Below are positions 7,180 through 15,376 of a stretch of 64,000 nt of DNA, in pieces. Position 1 is the stretch's first letter. Each line of letters starts with the position of its first letter. The stretch covers positions 4,848 to 68,847 of the forward strand of contig NZ_CAUDZA010000010.1 of NCBI RefSeq assembly GCF_958453765.1, read 5' to 3'. The stretch is from Phascolarctobacterium_A succinatutens_B (lineage in GTDB: Bacteria; Bacillota; Negativicutes; Acidaminococcales; Acidaminococcaceae). The notes below the pieces were generated by a model. The model worked only from the letters and a program-made list of their open reading frames with translations. It ran no database searches and was not told the DNA's origin. Position numbers and translations under genes: made by a program.

Positions 7180-8625
7180 TTAACTGAACAGCGTTTCAAA
7201 ATACGCAGGATCATATTCGAGCACGTTTTCAATTTCACGCGCCGGGGCAGGCGGTGTAAGATAGGTGTGGAATTTAATGATGCCGTCCATAAGATTAGTA
7301 ACGGGATTTTCATCATCACGAAATTCAACACGGCCGCCCAAAATGACACCTTGTCCGGTAAGGCCGTTTAAACGCATATTTTCACTATCCAGAACTGTTT
7401 GAATCAGGCGTTTGTTAATCGGCTTATCTACCTTCGCCCAATAAGTTTGAATGAAAGTCTGCGCATGCCAGTTAAACATTCTGCGAATACAGATAAAGGC
7501 ATCTTTAGGGTCGGTGTTAGACGGATAGCAGGCGGTGCGATTGCCCCAACATTTCCAGCCTCCGATAAAGTTAAGCGCGGTAACAACGCCCTGGCCGTTG
7601 AGGTAACCAGCTTCATCAGGTCCTAATACTACCTCAGTACCATCTTTTAAGCAGCAACCGTTAATCTGCATGCTTTTATTAGACGGGCTTTCGTAAGGAA
7701 TATCATCGTTATTACTGTCAACAGTTGAGATAACGCCAAGAACATGGGTAGACATGTGATAAACATCATCGCCCATCTTAACCATAGGCCAGCATACCAC
7801 TTGAGAAGTATCGTTATAGCTGTTCTGGTTCATCCACGCCTTGACATCAGTATATTTTTTTACTGCGTCGGTCGGTACGTCATTAAGCGTAATCGCCTTG
7901 AAATGGCTGTTGATATTGCCAGCTTTGGCTTTCATCACGGCAGCTACTGTCGGAGTTTCACTCCAGCCGGGAGCCAATACAATGCCAGGCACAAGGCCGG
8001 TAATCGGGAATACTTTGTTAAGACATTCCAAACCTTTGACAGAACCATCGCTCACATTGATGCCGCCAATGATATCATCTGCATCTACTGCTGCAGCATC
8101 AATCTCATCATAAGTAAGTGTTAAATTACTTGCAGCAGTTGCAGTGCCATCATCAAGCAACGTAATAACCAATACGCCATCGTCGTCATAAGCAGCTTCA
8201 TAGTCGCTGCCGGCAATCAATGCAGAACCGGCCGTAGATGCTTTAATCTGCAAAGTGTCAAGCAGAACCGGAGCATCTACTTTTGCAACTTTGTTTGTCA
8301 CTGTAACATTTTTAGAGCTAGTACTCTTCTTATGGGTTTTGGGATCCAATACGTTTACAAAAACCACCGGGCCGCGATTATATAATGCGAATTGGCTATA
8401 CATTACCTCGCAGAGAGTGTATTTAGCCCAATCTTTACTGTAGCCCAACTGTTGTACTGCCTCAGCGTAACTGTAGCACAAAATGGGTTTGTTGCTCTGA
8501 GCGCGCTCACTCGCCAAATGTACCGGAGCGGTACCGAATACAACTGGCAGACCGGCAGCAGTGTTTACAGCAGGCACAACGCTAGTCGGAACCTCACTGG
8601 TATACACACCATGTTTATATGCCAT
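7180..8625 (-). CDS. Tail sheath protein (P2 FI-like)
   Basis: A 481-residue contractile sheath subunit. The N-terminus (HGVYTSEVPTSV) and the C-terminal core (VDKPINKRLIQTVLDSENM ... GGRVEFRDDENP) match the family. A central variable beta domain (residues about 100-200) is the surface-exposed part in known sheaths. It polymerises around the tube and powers contraction. The gene is full length with no internal break. Confidence 0.93.
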   Translation of the reverse strand: MAYKHGVYTSEVPTSVVPAVNTAAGLPVVFGTAPVHLASERAQSNKPILCYSYAEAVQQLGYSKDWAKYTLCEVMYSQFALYNRGPVVFVNVLDPKTHKKSTSSKNVTVTNKVAKVDAPVLLDTLQIKASTAGSALIAGSDYEAAYDDDGVLVITLLDDGTATAASNLTLTYDEIDAAAVDADDIIGGINVSDGSVKGLECLNKVFPITGLVPGIVLAPGWSETPTVAAVMKAKAGNINSHFKAITLNDVPTDAVKKYTDVKAWMNQNSYNDTSQVVCWPMVKMGDDVYHMSTHVLGVISTVDSNNDDIPYESPSNKSMQINGCCLKDGTEVVLGPDEAGYLNGQGVVTALNFIGGWKCWGNRTACYPSNTDPKDAFICIRRMFNWHAQTFIQTYWAKVDKPINKRLIQTVLDSENMRLNGLTGQGVILGGRVEFRDDENPVTNLMDGIIKFHTYLTPPAPAREIENVLEYDPAYFETLFS

Positions 8626-8628
8626 GTT

Positions 8629-8871
8629 TTACACCTCCATAGCTTGTTTGTAATACTTATTCAGCGGAGTACCTGTTTGTTGAACTTCCTCAAGCGCTCT
8701 GTTAAGCTGTTCTACTGAAACAAACAGCTTCTCCAATTGAGGGAATTCATCGAATTCTGCATCTAAATGCTCAGGCAGACCGCCAATGAATACCTGATAC
8801 TGCAGTAATCTTCCGCGGCTCAGGTTAGGGCCGATATAAATCAGCTTATCTGTTTTCTTATTCTTCGCCAT
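8629..8871 (-). CDS. Small phage protein upstream of sheath gene
   Basis: An 80-residue protein of unknown function. The start is set at 8871 (MAKNKKTDK), with AGGAGGA upstream inside the previous gene. The longer open frame has no ribosome site. It overlaps the preceding gene by 14 nt. Contractile-tailed Mu-like prophages commonly have a small gene at this place; no catalytic motif is visible. Confidence 0.75.
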   Translation of the reverse strand: MAKNKKTDKLIYIGPNLSRGRLLQYQVFIGGLPEHLDAEFDEFPQLEKLFVSVEQLNRALEEVQQTGTPLNKYYKQAMEV

Positions 8872-9319
8872 AATATATGTCCTCCTCATAAGGTTGACCA
8901 ATAGTATAAATTGCAGTAATTTTACCCTGCCACTGCGGAGCAGGCTGTGCTTCCGGCACTTCAATTTTCACAGGAAACAGCAGACGATGTCTGTCAGCTA
9001 TAAAACGATGTTTTAAAAGATGCTGGCGCACATGCTCCATAATGTTATAGAGGCTGCGCCAATCATCATATTCACTGTCATCGTAAATACTAAAGCCAAT
9101 TTCTACCGTTGCTGTACTCATATCGCCATCCGCAGTATCCTGCGCAGCGGTAACAAGAGCATAGATAAACGACGCCTGTTCATCAGCATTCATGCGTGCC
9201 GGAGGATAGCCGGCATATACCTTAATACTGCGCTTGCCGGATGGCTGCTGTGTACTGTAATCAACGATAACAGACCGTAAATAATCAGCCAGATTATCCA
9301 TCAATTCAACTGTAGTCAT
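8858..9319 (-). CDS. Probable tail terminator/completion protein
   Basis: A 153-residue alpha/beta protein. Its position just upstream of the sheath gene, its size and its pattern (LADYLRSVI ... IEIGFSIYDDSEYDDWRSLYNIMEHVRQHLL) are those of tail terminator or neck proteins that cap the tube before head joining. The name is inferred from order and general features rather than from a unique motif. Confidence 0.6.
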   Translation of the reverse strand: MTTVELMDNLADYLRSVIVDYSTQQPSGKRSIKVYAGYPPARMNADEQASFIYALVTAAQDTADGDMSTATVEIGFSIYDDSEYDDWRSLYNIMEHVRQHLLKHRFIADRHRLLFPVKIEVPEAQPAPQWQGKITAIYTIGQPYEEDIYYGEE

Positions 9320-9328
9320 AAAAGCTCC

Positions 9329-9877
9329 TTACTTCATTTTTTGGAAACGATATTCTACCTCATGCAGAAAACGTTCATTCAGCGTAGCTTCTGCCAATGG
9401 AGTAAGCTCGCCAATAACATTTTCAGCGCCAAACATCTGCGGTACGCTAGGACCATAAGGAATGCGCAAAGGATAGCGTGCTTTGCGTTTTTTACGCTGC
9501 ATTGCACCTTTATAACCATTACGAGATACTCCAAGGAATAATCCTGGTACTGACTTAGCCCCACCTTGCTTTCGTATTTGCACTTTAACCGGACCACGTT
9601 TATGGTTACGTACCCGGAACGCTGTCAAAAGCAAGGGACTGCCTTGTGAAGCAAGAACGCCACACAATTTAGAGCGTGATGCACGCTTAATGTTCAGCGT
9701 CCCTTTAACATTCTTAGCACTCACCAGATAGTTTTTACGGATGGATTTAGAAGTTTGCGTTTTTATCTTTGTAATTGTACGATTGATAGCGTTTACGGCT
9801 GCAAGGTTAATTTCTTTAGGTGCTTTGCCCAACATCTGCTGTGCATACTCAATATTTTTAGCATCAATGCTAATCAT
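9329..9877 (-). CDS. Minor tail protein Z-like (prophage GpZ family)
   Basis: A 182-residue basic protein. The start, with repeated ALxxAVNRT-type helices (EINLAAVNAINRTITKIKTQ), followed by a lysine/arginine-rich region, resembles the phage minor tail Z family, which acts in tail completion. It overlaps the preceding gene by 4 nt (ATGA), and the following gene starts 10 nt after its stop. Confidence 0.7.
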   Translation of the reverse strand: MISIDAKNIEYAQQMLGKAPKEINLAAVNAINRTITKIKTQTSKSIRKNYLVSAKNVKGTLNIKRASRSKLCGVLASQGSPLLLTAFRVRNHKRGPVKVQIRKQGGAKSVPGLFLGVSRNGYKGAMQRKKRKARYPLRIPYGPSVPQMFGAENVIGELTPLAEATLNERFLHEVEYRFQKMK

Positions 9878-10215
9878 CGGTCATTCGCCACCAGTTGGAT
9901 TGTCAATATACCCATATCATCGCCCACGCTTTCAACCTCATACATTTTATCGTCAAGATAAAACCGCATGCCATACACCGGCACCTCCGGCAAATCAGCC
10001 TTCAGGCAATTAACCTGCAGCTGACTGCCATAAAGACCGGGATAATAAGCATCCTTGCCGGTCTGGACAGAAAGCGACTGCGCCACGGAGATATCCTGCA
10101 CAATCGCCATGCACTCCGTACCGTTCAGATCATGCAGCTCCGCAAACTCCATCTCATTGAGAAAGACAGCCGCATTATCTGCGGCTATCTGCTCTTTAAA
10201 GCTCAGCGCTTTCAT
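9874..10215 (-). CDS. Probable head-tail attachment protein
   Basis: A 113-residue protein in the slot between the capsid-region genes and the tail completion genes. It ends with GMRFYLDDKMYEVESVGDDMGILTIQL, a pattern seen in head-tail joining proteins of the lambda FII/Mu-like type. It overlaps both neighbours by 4 nt. The role is inferred mainly from order. Confidence 0.5.
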   Translation of the reverse strand: MKALSFKEQIAADNAAVFLNEMEFAELHDLNGTECMAIVQDISVAQSLSVQTGKDAYYPGLYGSQLQVNCLKADLPEVPVYGMRFYLDDKMYEVESVGDDMGILTIQLVANDR

Positions 10216-10529
10216 TGTACAGTTGCGGCTTCATCTACCGCCGGCAGCACGTCTTCATCATCACACGCAGCCTCTTTAGAGATAGATTTGGAAGCAGGCT
10301 GCTTTTTACTCTTTTTGCCAGAAGCAGGCTTTTCGGCCTCAGTTTTGCTAATAATTTCAACATCTTCCGGAGCAGTGGTTTCCGCCTCCGGCTCGCCAAT
10401 GATTTCAAACTCTTCCGGAGCATCATCATACAGCTTTTGAGCAACGTCGTCAGGCAGCTCAACAACACTGCCCGCTGCATAAACTACGTTATTATGACGC
10501 AGAGAGAATTTCTTAACGAGGATATACAT
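10212..10529 (-). CDS. Hypothetical capsid-adjacent phage protein with charged tail
   Basis: A 105-residue protein. Residues 1-45 form a compact beta-rich domain (MYILVKKFSLRHNNVVYAAG, then PDDVAQKLYDDAP). The rest is low-complexity and rich in Glu, Lys and Ala. Small proteins of this kind often sit directly after the major capsid gene. The stop of the capsid fusion gene lies 11 nt upstream. Confidence 0.6.
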   Translation of the reverse strand: MYILVKKFSLRHNNVVYAAGSVVELPDDVAQKLYDDAPEEFEIIGEPEAETTAPEDVEIISKTEAEKPASGKKSKKQPASKSISKEAACDDEDVLPAVDEAATVQ

Positions 10530-10540
10530 AAGCTGCCTCC

Positions 10541-12502
10541 TTATTTAACCTTGATAACATACCAGTCATCCACAGATTCAGGAACAACAAGGCAACGGCT
10601 CTGCATAGCAATAGAGCAGTAGTCATTCTCGATGTTCATAGTAACCTTAGGCACATAGCGGCCTTCGTAGGTGTGGAACTGCTTATCTTCCTCCATCTGA
10701 GTAACGGCGCCATACAAGCGCTTGCCACGACCGGCAACGCCGATAATAACGTAATCATCAGGCAGGTACGGAGTAAATACACCTTCGTTGTTGATGTAAC
10801 CACCCTCGTAGGTGTACATCTCCAGGCCTAAAGCACCCAGCATACCGAAGCGCATAACCTCAGGGCTTTGAATCTTAGGTGCGAAGGACATCAGCGCCGC
10901 ATTATCTCGAGACGGAATCAGCAGCTTGTCATAAATGCTTTTGTTGTTCAACAGCAGGTTGCTGGTAGCCTCAGAGCACATCATAATAGTCGGAGTCAGG
11001 CCAGCATTGCGGCGAATGGTTTTGGAAGCCTCCTGCAGGTTGCCGTAAGCATCAGAGGTGTCCTTATCCCAGGTATCGGTACCGGACAAGGTTTGTTTTT
11101 GAGTAAAGTTAAAAGAGATGGTGTCAATCTTTTGGGTTTTGCCTTCAACAATAAGCTCCGTTGAGTTTTCGGCAACCTTTGCTATGAAAGCACCGGCAGT
11201 AAAGTTGTACTGCTTGCGCTCTTCTTTAAGCTGGGCAATCTGCTTATCAAGCTCCTCATCCGCTTTAATCTTAAGCTGTGCAATAATGTTCTGGTGCGAC
11301 TGCTGCAGGTCATGCGGCTTCAGCACCGCCGTATCTTCCAGGCTTAAGCCAAGTTTATTGCAGTCATCCAAGTAATCTATCCAGTCAATAAGCACTCCTC
11401 GGATGCTGTGGTATCTTTCCCTTTTCTGCTGCTGGCGAAGTATATACTTTAAAACCTCTTCTGCGCAAACGCCATAGCCTTTCAATGTGTCAAATCTTTC
11501 GCATGTGTCGAAGTTACTCAGACGTTCCAGCTCCTTGCGCTTTTGTGCAAGGTCCGTAAGACTAAAGCGCGAATTTTTCTTTAGATACAGCGCCAGGTGA
11601 AATGTATCCATATCCACCGCCAAAGCTGATAGCGCAAGCATATCGCCTTTGCCGATTGGCACTCCAAGCAGGTCCTTAGGCGTTTTGCCCTTCCAGTTGA
11701 ATATATTACGGAAACTGCGGCATTCTAAGCCTTCTGCTACTATGTTCCACAGTCCCATTTTCATTATGTACTCCAGCTGCGGGTGCTTTTGATAAAGCTC
11801 TATATACCGGAAAGCACCTTCTGCCCCTGCCAGCCTGATGAAAGCATCCAGCTGACTGTATTTTAGCCAGCTATCCTTTAAAAGCGGCTTCAGCCTGTCT
11901 AAGCCAAGCCATACCTGGTAACCGCTAAGCTCCATAACATAATCCTTGCTGTACAAGCTTCTTCTTTTGCTCCACCATTCATTACCCCAAAAATCGCATT
12001 CATGCGTCCAATGGATTACTTCCCCCTTGCGCATCAGGTAATATTCACGCGGAACATAATCGTCAAATATTTCTCCGGTATCGGCGCATATACAGCGATA
12101 GACAGCAAAGCTGCGAGCGATTATAGCTTCCTTGTCATACAGAGCACGTTCAAAATATGTAAAATAATACTTTGCTTGGGTGCGTGCTCTTCGCCAGCCA
12201 TGTACAATCTCACCATCTGCTCCGCATTTCGGGCAAGTTGCCCTATCTTTATGGCTTGACTTAGCAAGAACGATGTGCTTGCCACACCTGCTGCAAACCG
12301 CCTTTTGCTTATCTTCACGGTCAGGCACCATGAAAAAGTTTCTGGTCCCCGTGGCTACCTGATTAAAATAGCGTTTTACTTCATCGCCAATGCCAACAGG
12401 GAAATACCGCATAAAGTGCAGGAAGTCTTTATCTCCCAGCAGTCTTTCTCTGCTTTTGGGCCAACACTTAGCAACCGCCTGCTCTATTTCCTTCTTTTTC
12501 AA
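10541..12502 (-). CDS. In-frame fusion of PcfJ-like protein with C-terminal part of major capsid protein E
   Basis: A 653-residue chimera. Residues 1 to about 434 are PcfJ-like. They contain a four-cysteine zinc ribbon (C70-x2-C73 ... C90-x2-C93) and a helical body, ending in a segment typical of PcfJ C-termini (QIAQLKEERKQYNF). From about 435 to 653 the protein matches the middle and end of gpE-type major capsid proteins (SGTDTWDKDTSDAYGNLQEA, then GLTPTIMMCSEAT, then YLPDDYVIIGV). About 120 N-terminal capsid residues are missing. The junction is near base 11,200. The simplest explanation is a deletion that removed the end of pcfJ, terminase, portal, other head genes and the start of the capsid gene. 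Neither half is likely to work normally. Confidence 0.8.
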   Translation of the reverse strand: MKKKEIEQAVAKCWPKSRERLLGDKDFLHFMRYFPVGIGDEVKRYFNQVATGTRNFFMVPDREDKQKAVCSRCGKHIVLAKSSHKDRATCPKCGADGEIVHGWRRARTQAKYYFTYFERALYDKEAIIARSFAVYRCICADTGEIFDDYVPREYYLMRKGEVIHWTHECDFWGNEWWSKRRSLYSKDYVMELSGYQVWLGLDRLKPLLKDSWLKYSQLDAFIRLAGAEGAFRYIELYQKHPQLEYIMKMGLWNIVAEGLECRSFRNIFNWKGKTPKDLLGVPIGKGDMLALSALAVDMDTFHLALYLKKNSRFSLTDLAQKRKELERLSNFDTCERFDTLKGYGVCAEEVLKYILRQQQKRERYHSIRGVLIDWIDYLDDCNKLGLSLEDTAVLKPHDLQQSHQNIIAQLKIKADEELDKQIAQLKEERKQYNFTAGAFIAKVAENSTELIVEGKTQKIDTISFNFTQKQTLSGTDTWDKDTSDAYGNLQEASKTIRRNAGLTPTIMMCSEATSNLLLNNKSIYDKLLIPSRDNAALMSFAPKIQSPEVMRFGMLGALGLEMYTYEGGYINNEGVFTPYLPDDYVIIGVAGRGKRLYGAVTQMEEDKQFHTYEGRYVPKVTMNIENDYCSIAMQSRCLVVPESVDDWYVIKVK

Positions 12503-12522
12503 TTGATTTCACCTTCTTGAAA

Positions 12523-12921
12523 TTAGAAAAAATCATCAAGATTGACACTTACGGCAGCAGCGCCAGTGCCATTATCCATCGACGTTTCAAGCGTTTTGCC
12601 AAGCGCTTGGTGCGCGGCCGTTGCCCCTGCTGCAGGCTCTGTGGCCTTGATGTTGTAATATTTGCAGGCAATCTCAACCGCCTGCGCCTCATCCACGCAG
12701 CCACAGCCGCCAACAGCGTGCTTCTTGGCCTCTGCCTTGATGGCATCCAGCGCACCGGCCAAGGTTTTCTTTTGCTCGAGGATTTTTTCTGAAACCTCTG
12801 GGCAAGAAGTTGCCAGCTGCAGCAGTTGCTCAGCAATATACTTAGAGCATGGATCCTTAGCTGCTTCCATTTCTTTATCCAGCTTTTCAATTGCCCGTTT
12901 TTGGCCTTCAGTTAATGTCAT
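12523..12921 (-). CDS. PcfK-like protein
   Basis: A 132-residue protein. It is helical in its first 60 residues. A GGCGC cysteine turn near 71-75 precedes a segment containing AVEIACKYYNIK, and the protein ends in an acidic-aromatic DDFF. PcfK proteins are encoded next to PcfJ in conjugative elements and phages; their exact role is unknown. It precedes the PcfJ-like half of the fusion by 20 nt, the usual K-then-J order. Confidence 0.7.
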   Translation of the reverse strand: MTLTEGQKRAIEKLDKEMEAAKDPCSKYIAEQLLQLATSCPEVSEKILEQKKTLAGALDAIKAEAKKHAVGGCGCVDEAQAVEIACKYYNIKATEPAAGATAAHQALGKTLETSMDNGTGAAAVSVNLDDFF

Positions 12922-12923
12922 TT

Positions 12924-13097
12924 TTAACCCTCCATATCTTTCAGCTTGCGCGCTTTGCGATGCAGAACAAAATTAGATACCTGATGGCGTGCTTTTCTGC
13001 GAGCTTCTACAAGCAGATGTCCTCTATAGCTGATGTGCTTATTGCGCAGCAAGCCATACATGCTACGTGCTACAGCATAATAATTAAGCTTTTCCAT
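12924..13097 (-). CDS. Small basic hypothetical phage protein
   Basis: A 57-residue, strongly basic protein. The start is set at 13097 (MEKLNYYAVARSMYGLL), preceded by a GGAGAAGAAG purine run. It overlaps the upstream gene by 14 nt and is 2 nt from the PcfK-like gene. No family recognised. Confidence 0.6.
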   Translation of the reverse strand: MEKLNYYAVARSMYGLLRNKHISYRGHLLVEARRKARHQVSNFVLHRKARKLKDMEG

Positions 13098-13446
13098 TGC
13101 TCTTCTTCTCCTCTTCCTCCCAAATTTCCATAACTGCACCGGCAAAGCGCTGGCAGGTTTTGTTTTCCTCTTCATTCAGCTGACGCTTCTTAACCTGGAT
13201 GCTGCGTTGGTATAATTGTTTGGCCAAAACATCTAGGCGGGTATCCTTAGCGTTGAGCTTGCCATAATCGTGCGCCGCAACGAGCGCTATGGCCTGCAGC
13301 AAGACTTCCATAGTCTCAGCCGTTGCTTCCTTGGTCGCTTTGATTTCACGCGCGGCGGATTCCGCAATGGCCTGCGCAGGAGCAATGCCCTGCTTTGCAC
13401 ATTTAAATGCTACACGACGCTTATTTTTACGGGTTATACTACTCAT
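13084..13446 (-). CDS. Hypothetical phage early protein
   Basis: A 120-residue, highly charged, mostly helical protein (many Lys, Glu and Ala, ending EIWEEEEKKSNGKA). It overlaps both neighbours (8 and 14 nt) inside a compact early operon. I do not recognise its family. Confidence 0.65.
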   Translation of the reverse strand: MSSITRKNKRRVAFKCAKQGIAPAQAIAESAAREIKATKEATAETMEVLLQAIALVAAHDYGKLNAKDTRLDVLAKQLYQRSIQVKKRQLNEEENKTCQRFAGAVMEIWEEEEKKSNGKA

Positions 13447-13675
13447 TGCGGCCTCCCATTTGGCGGATTTCCTCGCCGATGAGCTTATACAGCTTCTTCA
13501 GCTCCTCTTTAGTCAGCGTAATGCCCTTGCCAGGCTTGCCGTTGGGGTTCCAGGTGCGCAGGTCATATTTTGTGTATTTCTCATCCCAGACAACCACGTT
13601 CAGCTCCTTGGTGTAGCCGGAAGGGTTCTCGATGAGAGCACCGATTCTTCTTTCTAACTTGAAATTAATCTGCAT
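13439..13675 (-). CDS. YdbC-like PC4-fold single-stranded DNA-binding protein
   Basis: A 78-residue protein matching the YdbC/PC4 pattern (KELNVVVWDEKYTKYDLRTW, then KGITLTKEELKKLYKLI). Members of this group bind single-stranded DNA, and the phage copy may assist replication or transcription. The start is set at 13675 with AGGAG 8 nt upstream; a longer frame would start with GTG inside the ribosome site. Confidence 0.8.
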   Translation of the reverse strand: MQINFKLERRIGALIENPSGYTKELNVVVWDEKYTKYDLRTWNPNGKPGKGITLTKEELKKLYKLIGEEIRQMGGRNE

Positions 13676-13781
13676 TGATTTCACTCCTTGTGTTTGTTAT
13701 AATATATGTGATTTCACTTTTTACTTTTGTTTTCACTTTTGTGTGAACAACTCAATTCTTTTTCTCATATTTTTACTTCTT

Positions 13782-13815
13782 AGAGCATTGATACACCAAT
13801 ATCAATGCTCTTTTT
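13782..13815. terminator. Strong hairpin in early operon leader
   Basis: A perfect 12-bp stem (AGAGCATTGATA / TATCAATGCTCT, 13782-13793 and 13800-13811), followed by a T run on the plus strand. It lies between the LysM gene and the YdbC-like gene, both leftward. In the leftward sense there is no T run after it, so it may act as a plus-strand terminator or a leader structure. The flanking 13,690-13,780 DNA is AT-rich with repeated TTTTCAC/GTGAA elements. Confidence 0.5.
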
Positions 13816-13837
13816 CTTTTGTCCATGCCAGCGGTGC

Positions 13838-14101
13838 TCATTTACGCACCTCGATTGGAATGAGGACTACATCCCCCGGCTGAAGGTCGCCTTCGATATT
13901 GCTTATTTTGCGTGTCCAGAAGATAACTTCCCGGACGTCGCGATGGTCGCCTTCGCTATCCATAACACCGCCTACCAGGTGCCATAATGTATCGCCCTCT
14001 GCAGCAACAGTACGGACAACATAGTTGTCAACCGGACGGCTGTAATCATACGCAGCCCAAACGCAGCAGGCTGCCAGCAAAGCAAACAGCACTTTTTTCA
14101 T
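13838..14101 (-). CDS. LysM protein with N-terminal membrane anchor
   Basis: An 87-residue protein with a signal/anchor helix (MKKVLFALLAACCVWAA) followed by one LysM-like domain (VAAEGDTLWHLVGGVMD ... LQPGDVVLIPIEV). This architecture resembles YneA-type division suppressors (membrane helix plus LysM), induced by DNA damage in Firmicutes. A phage copy could delay division after induction. That role is inferred from architecture; a simple wall-binding lysis accessory is also possible. Confidence 0.7.
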   Translation of the reverse strand: MKKVLFALLAACCVWAAYDYSRPVDNYVVRTVAAEGDTLWHLVGGVMDSEGDHRDVREVIFWTRKISNIEGDLQPGDVVLIPIEVRK

Positions 14102-14116
14102 AATCGTTTCCCTCCT

Positions 14117-14401
14117 TTACACAACTCCTTTACGGATTTGTTCCAGCCGAGCAAGGTAGCTATTGCCGGCATTGGCAGTGCGAATATTGACCTTAGCCGG
14201 CTTTATCATTGGAGTATATACAGCCATGTGCTCATTGCAAAGCTGTTCCAGCATTTCATCAGCACGCTTCACGTTGATACGCCAGCCGCCAATCTTTACA
14301 GCTGGCAGTTTGCCTTTCCGACACATATCGTAGATGGTTCCTACGCTGGCCGATACGTGCTTAGCGTAGTCCTTAATAGACATGTACAGTACATCAGCCA
14401 T
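14117..14401 (-). CDS. Excisionase-type helix-turn-helix DNA-binding protein
   Basis: A 94-residue protein with a winged-helix MerR/Xis-like domain at residues 5-50 (SIKDYAKHVSASVGTIYDMC, then GKLPAVKIGGWRINVKRADE). Such proteins bend DNA as excisionases or regulate early genes. It is in the leftward early operon, away from the integrase, so regulator and excisionase are both possible. Confidence 0.75.
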   Translation of the reverse strand: MADVLYMSIKDYAKHVSASVGTIYDMCRKGKLPAVKIGGWRINVKRADEMLEQLCNEHMAVYTPMIKPAKVNIRTANAGNSYLARLEQIRKGVV

Positions 14402-14419
14402 ATTACGGCCCTCCTTTCT

Positions 14420-14448
14420 TTTCCACCGCCTTTCCTCAGTGTTATAAT
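14420..14448 (+). promoter_or_regulatory. Promoter of small plus-strand gene at 14475
   Basis: TTTCCA (14420-14425), 17 nt, TATAAT (14443-14448). The leader from -10 to ATG closely resembles those of the small genes at 5936 and 23772, ending GGTGATTGTTATG. Confidence 0.5.
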
Positions 14449-14474
14449 AAAAGCACGGGAAGGGGGTGATTGTT

Positions 14475-14642
14475 ATGCAAAGAAACGAATATATTTATAT
14501 TCTTAACGGCATCCTTGACGGCTTAAAGAAGAACAATACGAGTAATGTTAATCCGCCTCTTTCGGATAAACAAATTGACGCTATTTCAACAGCCGTTATG
14601 AATGCCATCGCAAGATACGACTCTCTAAAACGCCCTAAATAA
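14475..14642 (+). CDS. Small plus-strand phage protein of unknown function
   Basis: A 55-residue soluble protein starting MQRNEYIYILNGILDGLKKN, encoded against the surrounding leftward operon. It has its own promoter and a GGGGGTGATTGTT ribosome site. Its last 8 nt overlap the end of the convergent gene at 14635. It is too small for family recognition; the dedicated promoter and conserved leader support it as a real gene. Confidence 0.55.
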   Translation: MQRNEYIYILNGILDGLKKNNTSNVNPPLSDKQIDAISTAVMNAIARYDSLKRPK

Positions 14643-14814
14643 TATCTACCTTAACATCGGCATATTCAAAAGGCATTTTCAGATCTTCTAAAGCTGCTTC
14701 CAATTCTGCCTGTGCCTTTTGGACACGCTCAAGCTTACGACCAAGCTCACTTCTTTTGTATTGAGCCTTCACCTCAATACAAATTGGTGTGCTTTTGCTT
14801 TTTGTATCATCCAT
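14635..14814 (-). CDS. Small hypothetical coiled-coil phage protein
   Basis: A 59-residue charged protein with a helical centre (LGRKLERVQKAQAELEAALE). The start is set at 14814 with GGAGG 8 nt upstream, rather than the GTG three codons earlier. No known family. Confidence 0.55.
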   Translation of the reverse strand: MDDTKSKSTPICIEVKAQYKRSELGRKLERVQKAQAELEAALEDLKMPFEYADVKVDII

Positions 14815-14862
14815 TCTTTTCACCTCCCTTCCTTAGCTCCTGCACCAGCGCCGCATCCAGTG

Positions 14863-15045
14863 CTAATCTGCAAATAAATCTTTAACGCTTATATTCAAAA
14901 CATCGGCTAAACGCTTTAAAGTGCTTAACTTTACATCGCCGCCATTTTCGATAGCAGGAATTGTTCGATATTGCAAACCTGCTTTTTTAGCAAGCTGGTA
15001 TCTTGATACACCTTTAGCTTCTCTGATTTCTTTCAGCCTTAACAT
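14863..15045 (-). CDS. XRE-family helix-turn-helix regulator (60 aa)
   Basis: A 60-residue protein consisting of one Cro/C1-type HTH (KEIREAKGVSRYQLAKKAGL, then TIPAIENGG). It is divergent from the small gene at 15185. The shared intergenic region holds a near-perfect promoter with a palindrome over its -10 box, which this regulator could bind. Confidence 0.8.
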   Translation of the reverse strand: MLRLKEIREAKGVSRYQLAKKAGLQYRTIPAIENGGDVKLSTLKRLADVLNISVKDLFAD

Positions 15046-15081
15046 TTAACGCACCTCCGCAACATATTCGTATTTGACCAT

Positions 15082-15113
15082 TTGACATTACACAAGATGT
15101 TGTATTATAATAC
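15082..15113 (+). promoter_or_regulatory. Near-consensus promoter with palindromic operator
   Basis: TTGACA (15082-15087), 18 nt, TATAAT (15106-15111): both boxes match consensus fully. A perfect 12-bp palindrome GTATTATAATAC (15102-15113) covers the -10 box. It would drive the plus-strand gene at 15185 and probably be repressed by a small HTH protein. Confidence 0.75.
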
Positions 15114-15184
15114 TAGTGTAGTAGATGAACTGTTTTTCACTCTCAAATTCTCTACTAGATTCTGGACAGGAAGGAGGTGCAACT

Positions 15185-15376
15185 ATGAACGCAAGAATTA
15201 CTTTCAAAAGCGAAAGACATGCTGATGTGCAGAATTTGAAAGAAGTCTACGCTGGCCGCAAATGTGTTTCTGAGCCATACGATAGCCTTCTAAATCCCGA
15301 TACCGCCTTGACTTTTGTCGGCGATACCACTATCTGCTGCAACAGTAACGACATTCTGCTTGTTACTATCGGCTAA
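15185..15376 (+). CDS. Small plus-strand phage protein of unknown function
   Basis: A 63-residue protein (MNARITFKSERHADVQNLKE...) with two adjacent cysteines near the end. The start is set at 15185 because AAGGAGGTGCAACT precedes it; the longer frame from 15125 has no ribosome site. It is preceded by a consensus promoter. Its last 87 nt overlap a convergent leftward frame that also has a ribosome site. Confidence 0.6.
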   Translation: MNARITFKSERHADVQNLKEVYAGRKCVSEPYDSLLNPDTALTFVGDTTICCNSNDILLVTIG

